DNA from: Promethearchaeota archaeon
GTDB taxonomy: Archaea; Asgardarchaeota; Lokiarchaeia; Sigyniarchaeales; SOKP01
Length of the DNA stretch: 64,000 bases
Assembly: GCA_029838195.1 (NCBI GenBank)
Contig: JALGVJ010000015.1
Span: 34,852-98,851, forward strand
Direction: 5' to 3'
How positions within the stretch are numbered: position 1 is the first letter of the stretch; the number at the start of each line of letters is the position of its first letter. The notes under the pieces were generated by a model. The model was not told the DNA's origin and did not search any database. It was given only the letters and a program-made list of their open reading frames with translations. The translations under genes were made by a program, and so were the position numbers. Positions 9,583-19,064 of the stretch are shown here, piece after piece.

Positions 9583-9606
9583 ATGAATGTATTTTAATTT
9601 TTAATC

Positions 9607-10590
9607 ATGAATAAACATCTGGAAACGCCTTGGGTGGAAAAATATAGACCCAAGACATTTGATGAGATAGTTTCCCAGAATATAGCTATTAGCAATATTA
9701 AAAAATTCATAAAAAGTAAAGACATGCCCCACATGATTTTTGCGGGACCTGCAGGGACGGGAAAGACGACGACGGCCCTAATCATGGCAAGAGAAATGAT
9801 TGGAAAAGAAGATCTTTATAGCTCTTTATTAGAATTAAATGCTTCGGATACGGTTCGGATGGAGTATGTCCGCTCTGTAATTAAAAATTTCATCAATCAA
9901 AACATTAGTACGACGAGAAATGGGATTAAATTTATATTATTGGATGAAGCAGATAACATTCCGGGTCAAGTTCAACAAGCCCTCCGAAGAATGATGGAGC
10001 AAACTGCGAATAATGTAAAATTTATTTTAATGTGTAATTATATCAATAGAATCATCGATCCCATCATTTCAAGATGTGCAGTTTTCCGATTTGTTAATTT
10101 ACCAAAAGAGCAGGTCATTAAACGATTAAAATTTATCTCAGAAAACGAGAATTTAAAGATCCCGGAAGAGAAAAAAGACCTTTTTTATAAAACTCTTTAT
10201 TTTATTTCAGCGGGAGATCTACGAAAAGCTATTAATGCGCTTCAAATGTCGGTTGCTTTAGATTTAATTCAGGACCTGAACATCAATGAAATCTTAAATA
10301 TTTCAGGGTTCATGACAGAAAACATGGTTCGACAGTTAAGTTCAGCTTTCCAAGAAAAAAATTTAACAAGAGTTCAAGAGATTTTACTTTCATTAACGAA
10401 TTTAGATAGTCGTAATATTTTGCGCCAAGTGGCAGAGATTCTTGTAAAATTAAAAGGAATTGGGAGCACGAATTTAGCTCGCTTGAGAGCGTTCCTTGGG
10501 GATATTGATTATCGAATTGGCCAAGGAAGTGATGAAAGGCTCCAGCTCATGGCATTATTTGCCGAGATCTTGCTTAGCATGAAAAATTAA
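9607..10590 (+). CDS. rfcS: Replication factor C small subunit (clamp loader)
   Basis: A 327-residue AAA+ clamp-loader subunit that helps load PCNA onto primed DNA. The RFC box 'W-V-E-K-Y-R-P-K' is at residues 8-15, Walker A 'G-P-A-G-T-G-K-T-T' near 48, Walker B 'L-L-D-E-A-D' near 116, sensor/arginine-finger 'S-R-C' near 158, then the C-terminal collar. It is the first of three adjacent RFC genes. All motifs are intact, so it is the catalytically competent small subunit. Confidence 0.97.
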   Translation: MNKHLETPWVEKYRPKTFDEIVSQNIAISNIKKFIKSKDMPHMIFAGPAGTGKTTTALIMAREMIGKEDLYSSLLELNASDTVRMEYVRSVIKNFINQNISTTRNGIKFILLDEADNIPGQVQQALRRMMEQTANNVKFILMCNYINRIIDPIISRCAVFRFVNLPKEQVIKRLKFISENENLKIPEEKKDLFYKTLYFISAGDLRKAINALQMSVALDLIQDLNINEILNISGFMTENMVRQLSSAFQEKNLTRVQEILLSLTNLDSRNILRQVAEILVKLKGIGSTNLARLRAFLGDIDYRIGQGSDERLQLMALFAEILLSMKN

Positions 10591-10635
10591 TGAATTAAAA
10601 ACAAAACGGTTTACTTATTCAAGAGAGAATTAATA

Positions 10636-11682
10636 TTGAATGAAGAAATCCCAATTTGGAGGTTTAAATACCTTCCTAAGAGATTAAAGGACATTGTAGG
10701 AAGAAAGGATATTATAGATCGATTACTCAAAATTATCCAAGAAGGCAATTTTCCTCACTTGCTTTTTGTAGGAACTGAAGGCGTGGGAAAATCAACCATT
10801 GCTCGTTTATTCTCCAGGGAGTTTTTAGGAGAATTTCATGATGCTAATTTTAAATTTGTATTTGCAGATCTCCCTCTCACGGCAGAAGAGAGAGCTCAAG
10901 CGAGAACGGTATCGTATGTGTCTACCTCTCGAATTGGTAGTATTGCCGGAAAAACGTTGACCATGCCTGCTTTCATTCAAATAAAAGTAAAACCATTCGT
11001 GGAGCTCAAAGCATTAGGAGACATTCCCTTTAAAATATTAGTGGTTAAAAATTTTGAGGCTTTAGAAAATAATCAACAAGGATTTAGAAGATTAATGGAA
11101 ATTTACGGATCAAATTGCCGGATGATTTTAATTACCACGAAAATATCGGGCGTCATAGATCCCATTTTAAGTCGTTGCCAATTATTCTTGGTTCCTCAAG
11201 TAAGCTTGGAAGATTTCAGAGACTTCATTTTGGAGGTTGCTAATAAAGAGAATTTAGAAATCAATGAAGAAATAATCGAAATTTTACATCGTCTTTCAAG
11301 AGGAAATCTTTCTCATGCATTGGATTATTTACAACTTGCAAGCTTGGAAGGTACAATGATAGATTCAAATGTCTTGTTTGAAACTTATAAAAATTATCAA
11401 AACACGATTCCAAAGGAACTATTAATGACAGCATTAAAAGGTGATTTCAAAAAAGCGAGGGATGTCTCAAGAGAAATTATTTCCAAATATAAAATCACTA
11501 TAAGGGAACTACTTGTTCAATTACTCACGGAAGTACACAAATTACCCTTGTCGAGAACAGCAAAATTTGAGTTAATTAACATGATCGCCGAGACGGATTT
11601 TAAAGCGATTGACGGACAAGATGATGATATTCACCTTTCCGCTTTGCTTTCTATAATATGTGCTTTTTCGGAAACTTTATGA
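10636..11682 (+). CDS. Divergent second RFC small-subunit paralogue with degenerate Walker B
   Basis: A 348-residue RFC-type AAA+ protein starting at TTG (no in-frame ATG fits). The start 'W-R-F-K-Y-L-P-K' is a diverged RFC box. Walker A is intact ('G-T-E-G-V-G-K-S-T'), but the segment aligned with Walker B reads 'L-V-V-K-N-F-E-A-L' instead of D-E-A-D, so catalytic Asp/Glu are largely lost. The 'I-D-P-I-L-S-R-C' arginine-finger motif is kept. It lies between the genes for a normal small and a large subunit, about 45 bp and 20 bp away. It probably binds ATP without efficient hydrolysis, or has a structural/finger role in a heteromeric loader; that is inference. Confidence 0.9.
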   Translation: MNEEIPIWRFKYLPKRLKDIVGRKDIIDRLLKIIQEGNFPHLLFVGTEGVGKSTIARLFSREFLGEFHDANFKFVFADLPLTAEERAQARTVSYVSTSRIGSIAGKTLTMPAFIQIKVKPFVELKALGDIPFKILVVKNFEALENNQQGFRRLMEIYGSNCRMILITTKISGVIDPILSRCQLFLVPQVSLEDFRDFILEVANKENLEINEEIIEILHRLSRGNLSHALDYLQLASLEGTMIDSNVLFETYKNYQNTIPKELLMTALKGDFKKARDVSREIISKYKITIRELLVQLLTEVHKLPLSRTAKFELINMIAETDFKAIDGQDDDIHLSALLSIICAFSETL

Positions 11683-11702
11683 GAAATAAGTGAGGTGATA
11701 CG

Positions 11703-13067
11703 ATGGAAAAAAAAAAAAATAATAACATTCCTTGGGTGGAAAAATATAGACCTAAAAGCATAAAAGAAATGGCGCTCCCTCAAGCTCGGGTCAATAGGCA
11801 TAGAGTTAATTTAGCAGAAGAATTAATTCAATTTGTCGAGTCTTTTTTTGAAGAAATGGAAAAGATAAATGAAGAAAATAAAAAAATTAAAGCCTATAAT
11901 AGAACAGCACCCTCCAATAAACAAAAGAAATTATTAAGCATGGATCCTAAAAAAGCAGCATTGCTGTTAGAAGGTCCTCCCGGTATTGGGAAAACATCCC
12001 TGGTTTATGCGCTTGCTCACGATTTAAATATGGAAGTAATTGAAACAAATGCCTCTGATACGAGAACACGCAAAGCCCTTGAAAATAAATTAAAAGAAAC
12101 CACTAGATCGAAAGGAATTCTCGATTTCATTATTGAAACAAAACGGAAATTAATATTAATTGATGAAGTTGACGGTATTTATGGAGTGAAGGATAAGGGA
12201 GCAATCCCTGCGATATTAGACTTGATTCAACAAACTCAATTTCCCATCATAATGTGTAGCAATGAATACAAGCAAAATTTGCAGCCGATTTATGATGCAG
12301 TTAAAAAATATGAAGTATTGCCTTTATCTAAAGAAGAAATATTAAAAATTACCCGCACTATCATAAAAAAAGAGAAGATCACGAATCTAACGAAAGAAGA
12401 TTTAGAACTCATCATTGATAAAAATAATGGTGATTTAAGAGGGATCATCAATGATTTGCAAGGAATGAGCCAAGAAATTAAAGATGAAGATAAAAAGCAA
12501 TTCATTTATAGTTTATATCGTAATAATAATATTGAAATTTTTACCTTAATAAGAGATCTCTTTCAAAAGGCGAACTCCTTGCGGGAAGCACGCATGTTAG
12601 TCGATCAATCGGATGTAGATTATGCTCTGTTATATAAATGGATTAATGAAAACTTGCCCTCCTTTGCTTATAATAATGATGAGCTCGCAGAAGCCTTAGA
12701 AAATTTAACTTTAGCAGATGAAATTTATGGAAGAATTAGAAAAAACATGGAATGGTCTTTATTACCTTATTTTTTTGATTTATTCGCCGGAGGAGTTACG
12801 TTAGCTATTTCTCCAGAACATAAATCAAAAGGTTTTAGAAGAGTGACATTTCCAAGATACATCATGCAACGATCTTTAAGTTCACTTAGTGTTGCAGAAC
12901 GTAATTTAATAGAAAAAATAAAAATAAAACATGACATGTCTGATCGTGAAATAATCAAAGATTTCCTCCCCTTTTTACGATTACTCGGTAAATCTTCACG
13001 AAAAATGTTAAAAGAAATTAGTGATTGGTTGGAATTAGAAGCCCGCGAAAAAAAATTAATTCGGTAA
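11703..13067 (+). CDS. rfcL: Replication factor C large subunit
   Basis: A 454-residue RFC large subunit. It shows the RFC box 'W-V-E-K-Y-R-P-K' near residue 10, Walker A 'G-P-P-G-I-G-K-T-S', the 'E-T-N-A-S-D-T-R' segment, Walker B 'L-I-L-I-D-E-V-D-G' and a C-terminal helical collar. As in other archaea it is longer than RfcS. It is the last gene of the three-gene RFC run. No PCNA-interacting tail is obvious at the C-terminus. Confidence 0.95.
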   Translation: MEKKKNNNIPWVEKYRPKSIKEMALPQARVNRHRVNLAEELIQFVESFFEEMEKINEENKKIKAYNRTAPSNKQKKLLSMDPKKAALLLEGPPGIGKTSLVYALAHDLNMEVIETNASDTRTRKALENKLKETTRSKGILDFIIETKRKLILIDEVDGIYGVKDKGAIPAILDLIQQTQFPIIMCSNEYKQNLQPIYDAVKKYEVLPLSKEEILKITRTIIKKEKITNLTKEDLELIIDKNNGDLRGIINDLQGMSQEIKDEDKKQFIYSLYRNNNIEIFTLIRDLFQKANSLREARMLVDQSDVDYALLYKWINENLPSFAYNNDELAEALENLTLADEIYGRIRKNMEWSLLPYFFDLFAGGVTLAISPEHKSKGFRRVTFPRYIMQRSLSSLSVAERNLIEKIKIKHDMSDREIIKDFLPFLRLLGKSSRKMLKEISDWLELEAREKKLIR

Positions 13068-13314
13068 TCTACTCATATTTGAGTAGACGTATTTTTGAAT
13101 TTCTTAGGCGACAATCGATTAAGATTTAAATTCTTTAATTTTTTTCATCATATTACTGAATTTATTCTTAATTTTTAAGAAATAATTTAATATTCATGAA
13201 TTTTCTTGCCCGCTAATTCTAATTTTAAAGTTATGTTGAAATCAAAATTTCTTTAAATACTTGTTACTTATGAATCTCAAGAAAATTAAAATAAAAAATA
13301 ATAGTTGATCTGAA

Positions 13315-13983
13315 ATGAATGAAACAGAAATTGTAGATTTGGAAGAAAAAAAATCTTTCATGTCAAAAAAATCCCAATTGACCTTACAAATTGCGGGAGC
13401 CGCCATTTTCGGTGCATTATCAATCGTGGTTTCGGGAATAGTGGTTCCAATTTTACCAAGAATTCCAGGCTGGGGAATAGCTTATTTTGATCCGACTTCT
13501 ATTATATGGATTACTTGTTTTTTAATATTTGGAATAACGGCAGGATTATTATGTTGCGCGATAGGAACTTTCGGGTTGTTAATATTTGATCCTACGGGGA
13601 TTGGGTCAATTTTTAAGTTTTTTGCCACGATCTCTTTAATTATCGTGCCGATTCTCGTGTTAAAATTATATAAAAAACAAGAAGGTATCCGTAATAGCCA
13701 AAAATTAAAAAATCGCCGAAATTATTTAATCTCGGGAATACTTGGAACGATATTGAGAATTATTCTCATGCTAATTTTGAATGTATTATTCTTTTTAACG
13801 ATCTGGGCGGATTTTTATCAGTTTGCTAACTTAGAATTCGCCGGATTCGCAGGAGTTACAGGGTGGACGGCAATTATCATGGGAACGATTATCATTAATG
13901 GATATTCAAGCGTGATAGATTTGCTGGTGCCTTATTTAATCGTGTTTGGGACAAAATTGGACGAAAAATTCGAAATATGGTAA
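13315..13983 (+). CDS. Multi-span membrane protein, probable ECF transporter S component
   Basis: A 222-residue protein with about five to six hydrophobic helices after a charged 25-residue N-terminus. Pattern and length resemble substrate-binding (S) components of energy-coupling factor transporters, with 'A-A-I-F-G-A-L-S' in the first helix and a 'F-D-P-T' loop. The substrate (often a vitamin) is not readable. No EcfA/EcfT genes are in the window, as expected for group II ECF systems where the module is shared. Confidence 0.55.
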   Translation: MNETEIVDLEEKKSFMSKKSQLTLQIAGAAIFGALSIVVSGIVVPILPRIPGWGIAYFDPTSIIWITCFLIFGITAGLLCCAIGTFGLLIFDPTGIGSIFKFFATISLIIVPILVLKLYKKQEGIRNSQKLKNRRNYLISGILGTILRIILMLILNVLFFLTIWADFYQFANLEFAGFAGVTGWTAIIMGTIIINGYSSVIDLLVPYLIVFGTKLDEKFEIW

Positions 13984-14135
13984 TTAACCCTTAGAATATT
14001 TTTGTTGAGATAAATTTCCCTCTATTTTCTTTTTCTTTTACTGCAATAATAGAAACCTTTTCATTGATTCGTACTAATTTTAAATAAATAACATCTAAAA
14101 GAAATTAAATGAGGAGGTAAAATATAAGGAATAGC

Positions 14136-14927
14136 ATGTCCATCCATGAATTCATTCTCGTTGAATTAGATAAGGGAGTAGAAAAAATCAAGTTAAATCG
14201 TCCTAAACAATTAAACGCCTTAACTTATCCCCTTATCGTGGAAATTATTGAAGTACTTGAACAATCCATGAAAAATAAATCTATTAGAGTAATTACCATT
14301 GAAGGAGCGGGAAATAATTTCTGTTCTGGGGATGATTTGAAATCCATGGGATCGGAAGGATTAAGATTTAAACCTTTAGAAGACGGCTCCCGCCTCCCCC
14401 ATCAAAAAATGGTAAGACTCATTAGAGAAATTCAAAAACCCGTTGTTGCCTTGCTGAGAGGCTATTGCTTAGGAGCAGGATTTGAACTGGCCTTGGCTTG
14501 CGATTTTCGTTTAGCAGCGGATGACTTAATAATTGGAGACCATCGAACCACTAGAGCCATTTGCATATTAAGTGGGGCAAGTTGGCTGCTCCCACGGATA
14601 GTGGGATTTGGAAGAGCCATGGAGATAATTATGACGGGAAGACATCTTGATGCTAAAGAAGCATTTAAAATAGGACTTGTTACAAAAGTCTTTCCCTCTC
14701 TCGATTTTGAAAAAGAAGCCGATAAATTTGTACAAGAACTTGCCACCATGCCTACTAGATGTTTAGGGTATAATAAGGCAATGTTAAATTATTCTTTAGT
14801 TAATGCTTTTTTTCCATCTCTACAAAATGAATTCGATCTCTATTGTAAAAACATGGCTACCAGAGATTTTGGAGAAGGATTAAAATCTTTTTTAGAAAAA
14901 CGAAAACCACGCTTTATAGGAAGATAA
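14136..14927 (+). CDS. Enoyl-CoA hydratase/isomerase (crotonase) family protein, atypical active site
   Basis: A 263-residue crotonase-fold protein with the oxyanion-hole segments 'N-F-C-S-G-D-D-L' and 'C-L-G-A-G-F-E-L-A-L-A-C-D-F-R-L-A'. A GAGGAGGT ribosome-binding site lies upstream. In true hydratases the following region carries two catalytic glutamates (F-G-x-P-E and G-x-G-G-T-Q surroundings); here it reads 'I-G-D-H-R-T-T' and 'L-S-G-A-S-W-L-L', so neither is obvious. It is therefore probably not a classic hydratase. Crotonase-fold decarboxylases, thioesterases or isomerases are alternatives. Confidence 0.85.
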   Translation: MSIHEFILVELDKGVEKIKLNRPKQLNALTYPLIVEIIEVLEQSMKNKSIRVITIEGAGNNFCSGDDLKSMGSEGLRFKPLEDGSRLPHQKMVRLIREIQKPVVALLRGYCLGAGFELALACDFRLAADDLIIGDHRTTRAICILSGASWLLPRIVGFGRAMEIIMTGRHLDAKEAFKIGLVTKVFPSLDFEKEADKFVQELATMPTRCLGYNKAMLNYSLVNAFFPSLQNEFDLYCKNMATRDFGEGLKSFLEKRKPRFIGR

Positions 14928-15026
14928 GAAAATTTTATAATCTAAATGAGATTTAAATATATCAATCTTTTATTTTCGAAATTTATTTAAAAAATTTTTT
15001 TGATATAAAATAAGAGAGGAAAAAAA

Positions 15027-15641
15027 ATGACAAAAATGATAAAAGGAATTCCCTTGTATCTCATATCCATAATATTGACGAACATCTTTTATTATGGTTT
15101 ATTAATACCTGGAGCTTTGCTATATCCCGGTTATTCGCCCTTCACCCATACAGTATCTGCTATTGGAAATACGACAAAAAATCCGAATGGATGGTACTTT
15201 TTTAGTATAAGTTTAATTTTAATGGCAATCGCCCTAATTCCATTTATTTTAGGGCTGAAAAAGTGGTATGAGACAGAGCCATCCGTTAAGAGAACTATTT
15301 TAATCATTCAAATCGTTGGATTATTTAACAGTTTTGCGATGGTCATGATTGCTATATTTCCCACGGATCTCGCTTCTGCTCAACATAATTTCTGGAGCTT
15401 GATGAATTTTATCTGTATAGAATTAGTAATCTTGCTTGCCGTCATTGGTTTAAGAAAACACCCTTCCTATTGGAATCGCCTCTCAATAATTGCTCTCTTT
15501 GATTTCGTGTTTTGCATCACGTATTTATATTTACTTAATGCTTATAGGCCAATTGCGACGATTTTTGAATGGCTGACCTTCATCTTAATCTTAACCTATC
15601 TTTTATTTGTGGGCATTAACATGTATAAAGAAAAATTATGA
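15027..15641 (+). CDS. DUF998-type membrane protein
   Basis: A 204-residue protein with six predicted hydrophobic helices. The 'Y-P-G-Y-S-P-F-T-H-T-V-S-A-I-G' stretch in the first loop is characteristic of DUF998 membrane proteins. 'A-I-F-P-T-D' follows helix 3. Function in the family is not established. An AGAGAGG ribosome-binding site is present. It converges with the P-type ATPase gene, with a dispersed repeat in between. Confidence 0.75.
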   Translation: MTKMIKGIPLYLISIILTNIFYYGLLIPGALLYPGYSPFTHTVSAIGNTTKNPNGWYFFSISLILMAIALIPFILGLKKWYETEPSVKRTILIIQIVGLFNSFAMVMIAIFPTDLASAQHNFWSLMNFICIELVILLAVIGLRKHPSYWNRLSIIALFDFVFCITYLYLLNAYRPIATIFEWLTFILILTYLLFVGINMYKEKL

Positions 15642-15682
15642 GCACGTGAAGGAGACTCTTTAAAAAAGAATAAAAAGATTTA

Positions 15683-15773
15683 TTTTTTTTTTTCCTTGAT
15701 ATAATCCATCTTATAATTAAAGGAAAAAATTTTAGTGATTAGAAGCGAACTTTAGTTTGTAAGGAATTTTTTT
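15683..15773 (+). repeat. Dispersed repeat, copy 1
   Basis: About 88 bp that recur almost unchanged (three differences) in inverted orientation at 48301-48388 and partly at 63592-63630. The unit begins with a T-run, then CCTTGATATAATCCATCTTA, an A-rich middle, and 'GCGAACTTTAGTT' before a second T-run. It abuts the stop codon of the P-type ATPase gene and sits between two convergent genes. It could be a small non-autonomous element (MITE-like) or a conserved 3'-end/terminator element. Confidence 0.75.
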
Positions 15774-18400
15774 TATCTCTTGTTTTTTCTTATTTTTATT
15801 ATTTTCACTATTTCTTTCCAAAACGTGGCAATTATCGAAATAATGATGACATATACCCAATCAGAAAGACTCAAGGGAGATAATCTGAACACCTTTGCGA
15901 GTGGCGGAATGTAAATGATTAGAATTGTCGTTAGGAAAGCCCCCATGGCCCAAAAAATCATCATTTTATTAGACAGCAGTCCTACTTTATAGAGCGGGTC
16001 ATTATCCGTTCTCATGTTAAATGCTAAAAGAACGTGGCAGATCATCCATGTCGCAAAAGCCATCGCACCTGCCCCTTGTAAACCCTGAAAATAAGCTATA
16101 GAATATACAAATATTACGGCAGCGGCTAACATTAATCCCCCCGAGAGGATCTCACGTTTCATTTTTCGATTAATGAATTTCTCCGAAGGTTCACGAGGTG
16201 GTCTTTTCATGACATCACTTTCGGGGATTTCAATAACGAACGTTGCAGAGGCCCCTAAGTCCATGAACAATTCCAATAAAATAATTTGAATGGGGGCAAA
16301 AGGAAAGGGTATCGTAAAAAAGATCGGAAATAAAAAGATCGTGATTAGAGCTAACTTAACGGCTAAATAAAATCTCACTCCTTTTCTCAAATTCTCGAAT
16401 AATTTTCTTCCTTCTTCTATTGCCACGGTTATAGTAGCAAAATTATCATCCAATAATACCATATCAGCAGTTTCACGGGCAACATCTGTACCCGTAAGGC
16501 CCATGGCTATACCGATATCTGCTTTTTTAAGAGCAGGTGCATCATTAATCCCATCTCCCGTGACTGCAACGATTTCTCCCATATCTTTTAATGTGTTCAC
16601 GATTCTTAATTTTTGTTCGGGTGTGATGCGGGCAAAAATATTTGTAGAGGTAATTTTATTTTTTAATTCCATATCATCCATAACGGTTAAAGTTTTCCCC
16701 GAAATTACCCCATCCTTTTTCATTCCAATCTTTTCAGCTATCGAGACAGCAGTTATTTCATAATCGCCAGTTATCATGAACACTTTAATTCCAGCATCCA
16801 AGCATTTTTTGATGGCCTCTTTCACCTCTTCGCGAGGCGGATCGAGAAATCCTATAATTCCTAGAAATATTAAGTCGTTTTCAGCCTCTTGTAGTTTCAA
16901 ATCTTTCGAATTTGTTGTCTTATAAGCAAAAGCAAGAATTCTTAATCCCTCTTGAGCCATTTCATTGGCAATTTGTAATATTTTATCTTTTTCTACTTCA
17001 GAAAGAGAGATTTCAGTTTCATTGATTTTAATCTTTATCGATCTTTCTAAAATGGGTTCTAAGGCGCCTTTTACTAATACCATGTATTCCTGCTTGTATT
17101 TATAAATTTGAGACATCATCATTCGTTCATTATCAAAACTGAATTCGGTAATTAATGAATATTCTTGTTTTAACTCGTTTTCTGAAATGTTCGCTTGTTT
17201 TCCCGCTTCAATTAGAGCAATTTCCATGGGATCTCCTACCAGAATGGTTTTAGAATTTTCTTTCTTCATGATAACATCATGTACCAACATTCCAATCTCT
17301 AAAATCTTCCTCAGGGTTTCACTGAGAATATTTAAATTAAAAGGACTCAATTTTCCGTTAGTATAACACGCGTCGAGTTCCATTCGATTTTCCGTGAGTG
17401 TTCCGGTTTTATCAGTCGCAATTACTGTGACACTTCCCAAAGTTTCGGCTGCTTTTAAATTTTTAACCAAAGCTTTCTTTTTTGATAAAATTAAGGCTCC
17501 TAAAGCTAAAACGATCATGATCAAAATCGGGAGCTCTTCTGGAATGGTAGCAAAGGAGAGACTTAATCCTACAAGGAGCATTTCAATTAAATCCCTCCCT
17601 TGAATCATCCCAATTACCGGGATGAGAAGGGAAAAAAAGAGAGCAATCCAAACTAACATCATTGATAATTGCTTCATGGCTATTTGAAGAGGAGTTTTAG
17701 GTTCTTTAATTTCTCTTGTTAATCCAGCAATATGACCGAGTTCTGTATTCATGCCCGTCGCAATTACCACCCCTAATCCCTTGCCTCGAGTAATGGTTGT
17801 TCCGGCAAATATAATGTTTGTTCTCTCGGTTAATCGTGTAAATTCTTTAAGAATAACATCCGCATGCTTGGTAATGGGTACGGATTCTCCGGTTAAAATG
17901 GATTCATTTACTTGCAATCCATATGATTCAAGTAATCGAATATCGGCAGGAAGTGTTTGTCCTACTTTTAAAATGATAATATCGCCCGGTACGACCTTTT
18001 TAGATTCAATTTCTTGATATCGTCCATCTCGTATCATAGAAATTAAAGGAGAGGCCATTTTCTTTAACTCCTGAATGGTTTTTTTAGCCCGATATTCGTT
18101 GTAAATTTCTACAAAAATTAAAATAGAAATAATAGCAAAAATGGTCAAAGCATCTCCAAAATCGCCAAAAATACTGTAAAGAATTCCTACTACCAAGAGG
18201 AGCAAGATCATGGGTTCCGATACTTCGTGAATGAATACTCTAAAAAATTTAATTTCTTTCTCTTCTTTTAAGAGATTTTCGCCGTATTCTTTTAAACGGT
18301 TTTCTGCTTCTTCAGTGGATAATCCTCTTTCTTGATCCACCCTTAACTCTCTTAATACTTGAATCTTGTCTTTCATCCAAGGTTTTTTAATTTCTTTCAT
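15773..18400 (-). CDS. P-type cation-transporting ATPase (P2, Ca2+-type)
   Basis: An 875-residue ion pump of normal length. It has an N-terminal cation-ATPase domain, A-domain 'L-T-G-E-S-V-P-I', transmembrane 'I-P-E-E-L-P' (the ion-site segment in helix 4), phosphorylation motif 'D-K-T-G-T-L-T' and hinge 'T-G-D-G-I-N-D-A-P-A'. Helices are grouped as 2+2+6. The overall layout matches calcium/manganese P2A pumps, though the ion is not proven. It is divergent from a PadR regulator at 18693, with a perfect palindrome at 18500-18518 between them, so repression by that regulator is plausible. Confidence 0.93.
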   Translation of the reverse strand: MKEIKKPWMKDKIQVLRELRVDQERGLSTEEAENRLKEYGENLLKEEKEIKFFRVFIHEVSEPMILLLLVVGILYSIFGDFGDALTIFAIISILIFVEIYNEYRAKKTIQELKKMASPLISMIRDGRYQEIESKKVVPGDIIILKVGQTLPADIRLLESYGLQVNESILTGESVPITKHADVILKEFTRLTERTNIIFAGTTITRGKGLGVVIATGMNTELGHIAGLTREIKEPKTPLQIAMKQLSMMLVWIALFFSLLIPVIGMIQGRDLIEMLLVGLSLSFATIPEELPILIMIVLALGALILSKKKALVKNLKAAETLGSVTVIATDKTGTLTENRMELDACYTNGKLSPFNLNILSETLRKILEIGMLVHDVIMKKENSKTILVGDPMEIALIEAGKQANISENELKQEYSLITEFSFDNERMMMSQIYKYKQEYMVLVKGALEPILERSIKIKINETEISLSEVEKDKILQIANEMAQEGLRILAFAYKTTNSKDLKLQEAENDLIFLGIIGFLDPPREEVKEAIKKCLDAGIKVFMITGDYEITAVSIAEKIGMKKDGVISGKTLTVMDDMELKNKITSTNIFARITPEQKLRIVNTLKDMGEIVAVTGDGINDAPALKKADIGIAMGLTGTDVARETADMVLLDDNFATITVAIEEGRKLFENLRKGVRFYLAVKLALITIFLFPIFFTIPFPFAPIQIILLELFMDLGASATFVIEIPESDVMKRPPREPSEKFINRKMKREILSGGLMLAAAVIFVYSIAYFQGLQGAGAMAFATWMICHVLLAFNMRTDNDPLYKVGLLSNKMMIFWAMGAFLTTILIIYIPPLAKVFRLSPLSLSDWVYVIIISIIATFWKEIVKIIKIRKNKR

Positions 18401-18499
18401 TTTTTTTTACCTATTATAAAGTATTGGCTATTAATCATGAATTTCTTGGCAAATCACGCCATATTCATGACATTACTTAAATTATTTTATTTTTACAAT

Positions 18500-18518
18500 G
18501 ATATCGGTTCTCGATATC
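18500..18518. promoter_or_regulatory. Candidate operator GATATCG-N5-CGATATC
   Basis: A perfect 7-bp inverted repeat with a 5-bp spacer lies in the divergent region between the P-type ATPase and PadR genes, about 100 bp upstream of the ATPase start and 175 bp before PadR. It is the only strong dyad I found in this 292-bp interval. PadR as the ligand is an inference. Confidence 0.45.
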
Positions 18519-18692
18519 GGTATTAAATAATATTACATGATTCATGAAATTTAAATATAATTCATCACGTGTTGAATCAAAAGAATTAATAACTAAGAAA
18601 TTTACATTAATAGTAATTAGAACGTTTGATATAATTGGATTTCTTTTTATCTGAGATATCATGAAAATTCAAATTTAAAATAGCGATAAGCC

Positions 18693-18995
18693 ATGAATGC
18701 ATTAGCAAAATTCAAGAAAGGCGCAATAATGGTCCATATTTTATATCATGCCAGCAAGGAACCTTTTTATGGGGTGTGGCTAAAACGCGAATTAAAGAGA
18801 CATGGTTATAACATTTCCTATGGAACTCTGTACCCTTGGTTAAATAAATTATCTGCTGCGGGATATTTACAATTCTACGAAAAAAATGTGAATGGAAAAA
18901 TTCGCAAGTATTACACGATTACTGATTTAGGGAAAAAGCAGTTATTAGAAATGAAGAAATATTTAAAAGAATTACATGATGAGGTCATAGAATAA
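18693..18995 (+). CDS. PadR-family winged-helix transcriptional regulator
   Basis: A 100-residue protein of the minimal PadR type: a winged helix with 'Y-G-V-W-L-K-R-E-L', recognition helix 'I-S-Y-G-T-L-Y-P-W-L-N-K-L', and wing 'R-K-Y-Y-T-I-T-D-L-G-K-K'. No ligand domain beyond the last helix. It is divergent from the P-type ATPase, whose promoter it may control. Confidence 0.9.
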   Translation: MNALAKFKKGAIMVHILYHASKEPFYGVWLKRELKRHGYNISYGTLYPWLNKLSAAGYLQFYEKNVNGKIRKYYTITDLGKKQLLEMKKYLKELHDEVIE

Positions 18996-19064
18996 TAACA
19001 CTGGTTGAGAACTCTTAAGGATTTAATTCATTTTCATGGTCAATTATTTTATTTTGGCTACTGG

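Noticed and set aside
18477..18662. 61-codon minus-strand frame upstream of the ATPase
   Set aside because: Composition matches AT-rich noncoding DNA, it has no ribosome-binding site, and it spans the candidate operator.
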